6,779 bases of DNA. Origin: an uncultured Acidimicrobiia bacterium (GTDB taxonomy: Bacteria; Actinomycetota; Acidimicrobiia; Spongiisociales; Spongiisociaceae). The notes beneath the pieces were generated by a model, which was not told the origin of the DNA, did not search any database, and was given only the letters and a program-made list of their open reading frames with translations. Position 1 is the stretch's first letter. Every line of letters begins with the position of its first letter. The stretch covers positions 1 through 6,779 of the forward strand of contig CALCCX010000624.1 of the NCBI GenBank assembly GCA_937900165.1, in the 5' to 3' direction. Below are positions 5,473 through 6,779 of the stretch, piece after piece. A program made the position numbers and the translations under genes.

Positions 5473-5521
5473 CCTGAGTCGCCCGCGTAGGGTTAGCCTC
5501 CGAGCCACGTTCCGACTCAGG
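5473..5521 (+). promoter_or_regulatory. 9-bp inverted repeat directly before the ridA ribosome binding site
   Basis: CCTGAGTCG (5473-5481) and CGACTCAGG (5513-5521) are perfect inverted arms around 31 bases. The right arm ends one base before the ridA Shine-Dalgarno sequence GGAGGT (5523-5528). As RNA it would be a 9-bp stem with a large loop next to the ribosome binding site; as DNA the arms could be operator half-sites. TAGCCT at 5494-5499 in the loop is a possible -10 box, which would favour the DNA-operator reading because only the right arm would then be transcribed. The rest of the 182-base gap after erpA (5351-5472) has only the short palindrome CCTGCGCAGG (5362-5371) and no clear terminator. 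Confidence 0.45.
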
Positions 5522-5532
5522 TGGAGGTCCAT

Positions 5533-5949
5533 ATGTCCAAGAAGGTCCTTACGACTCCGAGCGCGCCACCCGCCATGGGGCCGTATTCGGTAGCGGTTGA
5601 GGCGAACGGCTTCGTGTTCTTCTCGGGCCAGGTCGGCCTCCTGCCGGAGGGCGGTCGGGCCGAGGACGACGTCAACATTCAAACCCGACAGGTGATGGAA
5701 AACATCAAGGCGATCCTCGCGGATCTTGATCTGGGTTTCGAAAACGTAGTGAAAACAACGATTTTCATGGATGACATGGCGGACTATCCGCTGGTAAACG
5801 AGATCTACGGTGAATATTTCTCGGCCGCCCCGCCGGCCAGGTCGGCCGTGCAGGCAGCGAAGTTGCCAGGTGGGTTTCTCGTGGAGATCGAGGTGATCGT
5901 CGCAAGACCCACACCCGAGATCGGGTCATTAGGCGAGCTGGACTCTTGA
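5533..5949 (+). CDS. ridA: RidA/YjgF/UK114 family enamine/imine deaminase
   Basis: A 138-residue RidA-family protein; members form trimers and speed the hydrolysis of reactive enamines and imines, such as 2-aminoacrylate, to ketoacids and ammonia. The family text is clear: G16-P17-Y18-S19, F30-S31-G32-Q33, Q50-T-x-x-V-M-x-N57-I, P101-A102-R103-S, and V117-E118-I-E120. R103 is the conserved arginine that binds the substrate carboxylate and E118 the usual active-site acid, so it looks competent for the canonical reaction. The tail beyond R125 (~13 residues, PTPEIGSLGELDS) is longer than in typical ~127-residue members. The start at 5533 is chosen because GGAGGT lies four bases before it; a GTG at 5521 would place that site inside the gene. 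Its stop TGA overlaps the next start as TTGA, so it is probably co-translated with the aldehyde dehydrogenase. Confidence 0.93.
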   Translation: MSKKVLTTPSAPPAMGPYSVAVEANGFVFFSGQVGLLPEGGRAEDDVNIQTRQVMENIKAILADLDLGFENVVKTTIFMDDMADYPLVNEIYGEYFSAAPPARSAVQAAKLPGGFLVEIEVIVARPTPEIGSLGELDS

Positions 5950-6779
5950 CAACCACTGTCGATATCGCATCCGTTTTTGCGACCCTCGGGCTCTCGGAGA
6001 CCAACCAGGGGGCGTTTGGGGGAAGCTGGTTGGAATCGTCTGGACCGACCATCGAGGTCGACAACCCGGCTACTGGCGCTCGGCTCGCTTCGGTGGTGAG
6101 CGCAGGTCCGGCCGATTACGAGCAGGTCGTCGAATCTGCCGGCGGTGTGTTTGACGAATGGCGAATGATTCCAGCTCCTGTCCGTGGCGACTACGTCCGC
6201 CAGATCGGCAACGCGTTGCGTGATGTGCGGGAGGAGCTGGGCGCCCTTGTCACACTCGAGACGGGCAAGATCCATGCCGAGGGGGTCGGCGAAGTCCAAG
6301 AAATGATCGATATCTGTGACTTTGCGGTTGGCTTGTCGCGGCAACTGTACGGATTGACGATGGCCTCGGAGCGGCCCCGTCATCGTATGTATGAGCAGTG
6401 GCATCCACTCGGCCCCGTCGGAATCATCAGCGCCTTCAACTTCCCTGTGGCAGTCTGGTCTTGGAATGCCTGTATCGCCGCCGTCTGTGGTGACCCGGTT
6501 GTGTGGAAGCCTTCGCCTGGAACTCCGCTCACCGCGATAGCGGTCACCAACCTCGCAGCCGAGGTGATGGCCGGCAGCGGCTTCGAATCGGTTTTTTCGA
6601 TGGTGGTCGGTGGCGCCGACATCGGCAGTGCGATGACGGCGGACGAACGGTTACCGCTCATTTCCGCAACGGGCTCATGCGCCATGGGCGCCATCGTGGG
6701 CCCTGCCGTTGCCCCCCGGTTCGGGCCCTCCTTGCCGGAGCCCGCCCGCCCCCACGCGCTCGGTGTCATGCACGCACGC
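5946..6779 (+). CDS. Aldehyde dehydrogenase, ALDH7-type, N-terminal part (runs off the right edge)
   Basis: 278 residues of an NAD(P)-dependent aldehyde dehydrogenase, just over half of a usual ~500-residue enzyme. The text resembles the ALDH7/antiquitin and bacterial piperideine-6-carboxylate dehydrogenase group, which oxidises aminoadipate semialdehyde in lysine breakdown: N40-P-A-T-G near the N-terminus, LETGK (104-108), LYGLT (134-138), SERP (141-144), the oxyanion asparagine N165 in SAFNFPVAVW, and W187-K188-P-S for cofactor binding. The catalytic cysteine lies beyond the window. It starts with TTG at 5946, overlapping the ridA stop; AGGCGAG (5931-5937) is a fair ribosome binding site eight bases before it, and no ATG fits the family N-terminus. 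From about 6665 onward the frame stays open but conserved residues are lost: ATGS is followed by C-A-M-G-A, and the expected ELGGNN reads E265-P-A-R-P-H. This looks like sequence error rather than biology. Substrate specificity is inferred. Confidence 0.85.
   Translation, partial: MTTTVDIASVFATLGLSETNQGAFGGSWLESSGPTIEVDNPATGARLASVVSAGPADYEQVVESAGGVFDEWRMIPAPVRGDYVRQIGNALRDVREELGALVTLETGKIHAEGVGEVQEMIDICDFAVGLSRQLYGLTMASERPRHRMYEQWHPLGPVGIISAFNFPVAVWSWNACIAAVCGDPVVWKPSPGTPLTAIAVTNLAAEVMAGSGFESVFSMVVGGADIGSAMTADERLPLISATGSCAMGAIVGPAVAPRFGPSLPEPARPHALGVMHAR

Overview
The window is GC-rich (roughly 60% by eye) and gene-dense. It uses GTG/TTG-type starts and several stop/start overlaps, and most protein families present are typical of free-living bacteria. 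Codon use, an Mrp ATPase without the usual C-terminal CxxC, a PcsB/CwlO-type coiled-coil M23 peptidase and a LACTB2-type hydrolase next to a Nudix hydrolase suggest a high-GC Gram-positive, perhaps a deep-branching Actinomycetota. This placement is an inference; there is no rRNA or other marker gene.

Layout. 1-206 is an edge region with no gene I can support. 207-3212 is a tight plus-strand operon of four genes: fxsA-like membrane protein, Nudix hydrolase, metallo-beta-lactamase-fold hydrolase and secreted M23 endopeptidase, joined by ATGA, ATGA and TGATG overlaps. 3213-3687 is a 475-base gap between convergent genes, rich in strong hairpins. It includes a minus-strand intrinsic terminator about 275 bases beyond the mrp stop. 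3688-4848 is mrp (minus strand), diverging from an ErpA/IscA-type A-type Fe-S carrier at 4988-5350. The 139-base divergent region between them holds a perfect 15-base palindrome and a good plus-strand -10 box. 5533-5949 is ridA, preceded by a 9-bp perfect inverted repeat. ridA overlaps (TTGA) a TTG-start aldehyde dehydrogenase of the ALDH7 (piperideine-6-carboxylate / aminoadipate-semialdehyde) type that runs off the right edge.

How the genes may work together. Mrp and the A-type carrier form a divergent Fe-S cluster handling pair that could share one operator. RidA and the ALDH7-type enzyme are translationally coupled and both plausibly deal with reactive imine/aldehyde intermediates of lysine-type amino acid breakdown. 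The first operon mixes housekeeping hydrolases with a cell-wall hydrolase and has no obvious single pathway.

I see no phage, transposon, CRISPR array, toxin-antitoxin or defence locus. The points most worth a second look are the structured convergent intergenic region, the shared palindrome between mrp and the A-type carrier gene, the inverted repeat before ridA, and the last ~110 bases. In those last bases the ALDH reading frame stays open but loses family-conserved residues through changes that are largely towards C, which looks like low-quality contig-end sequence.
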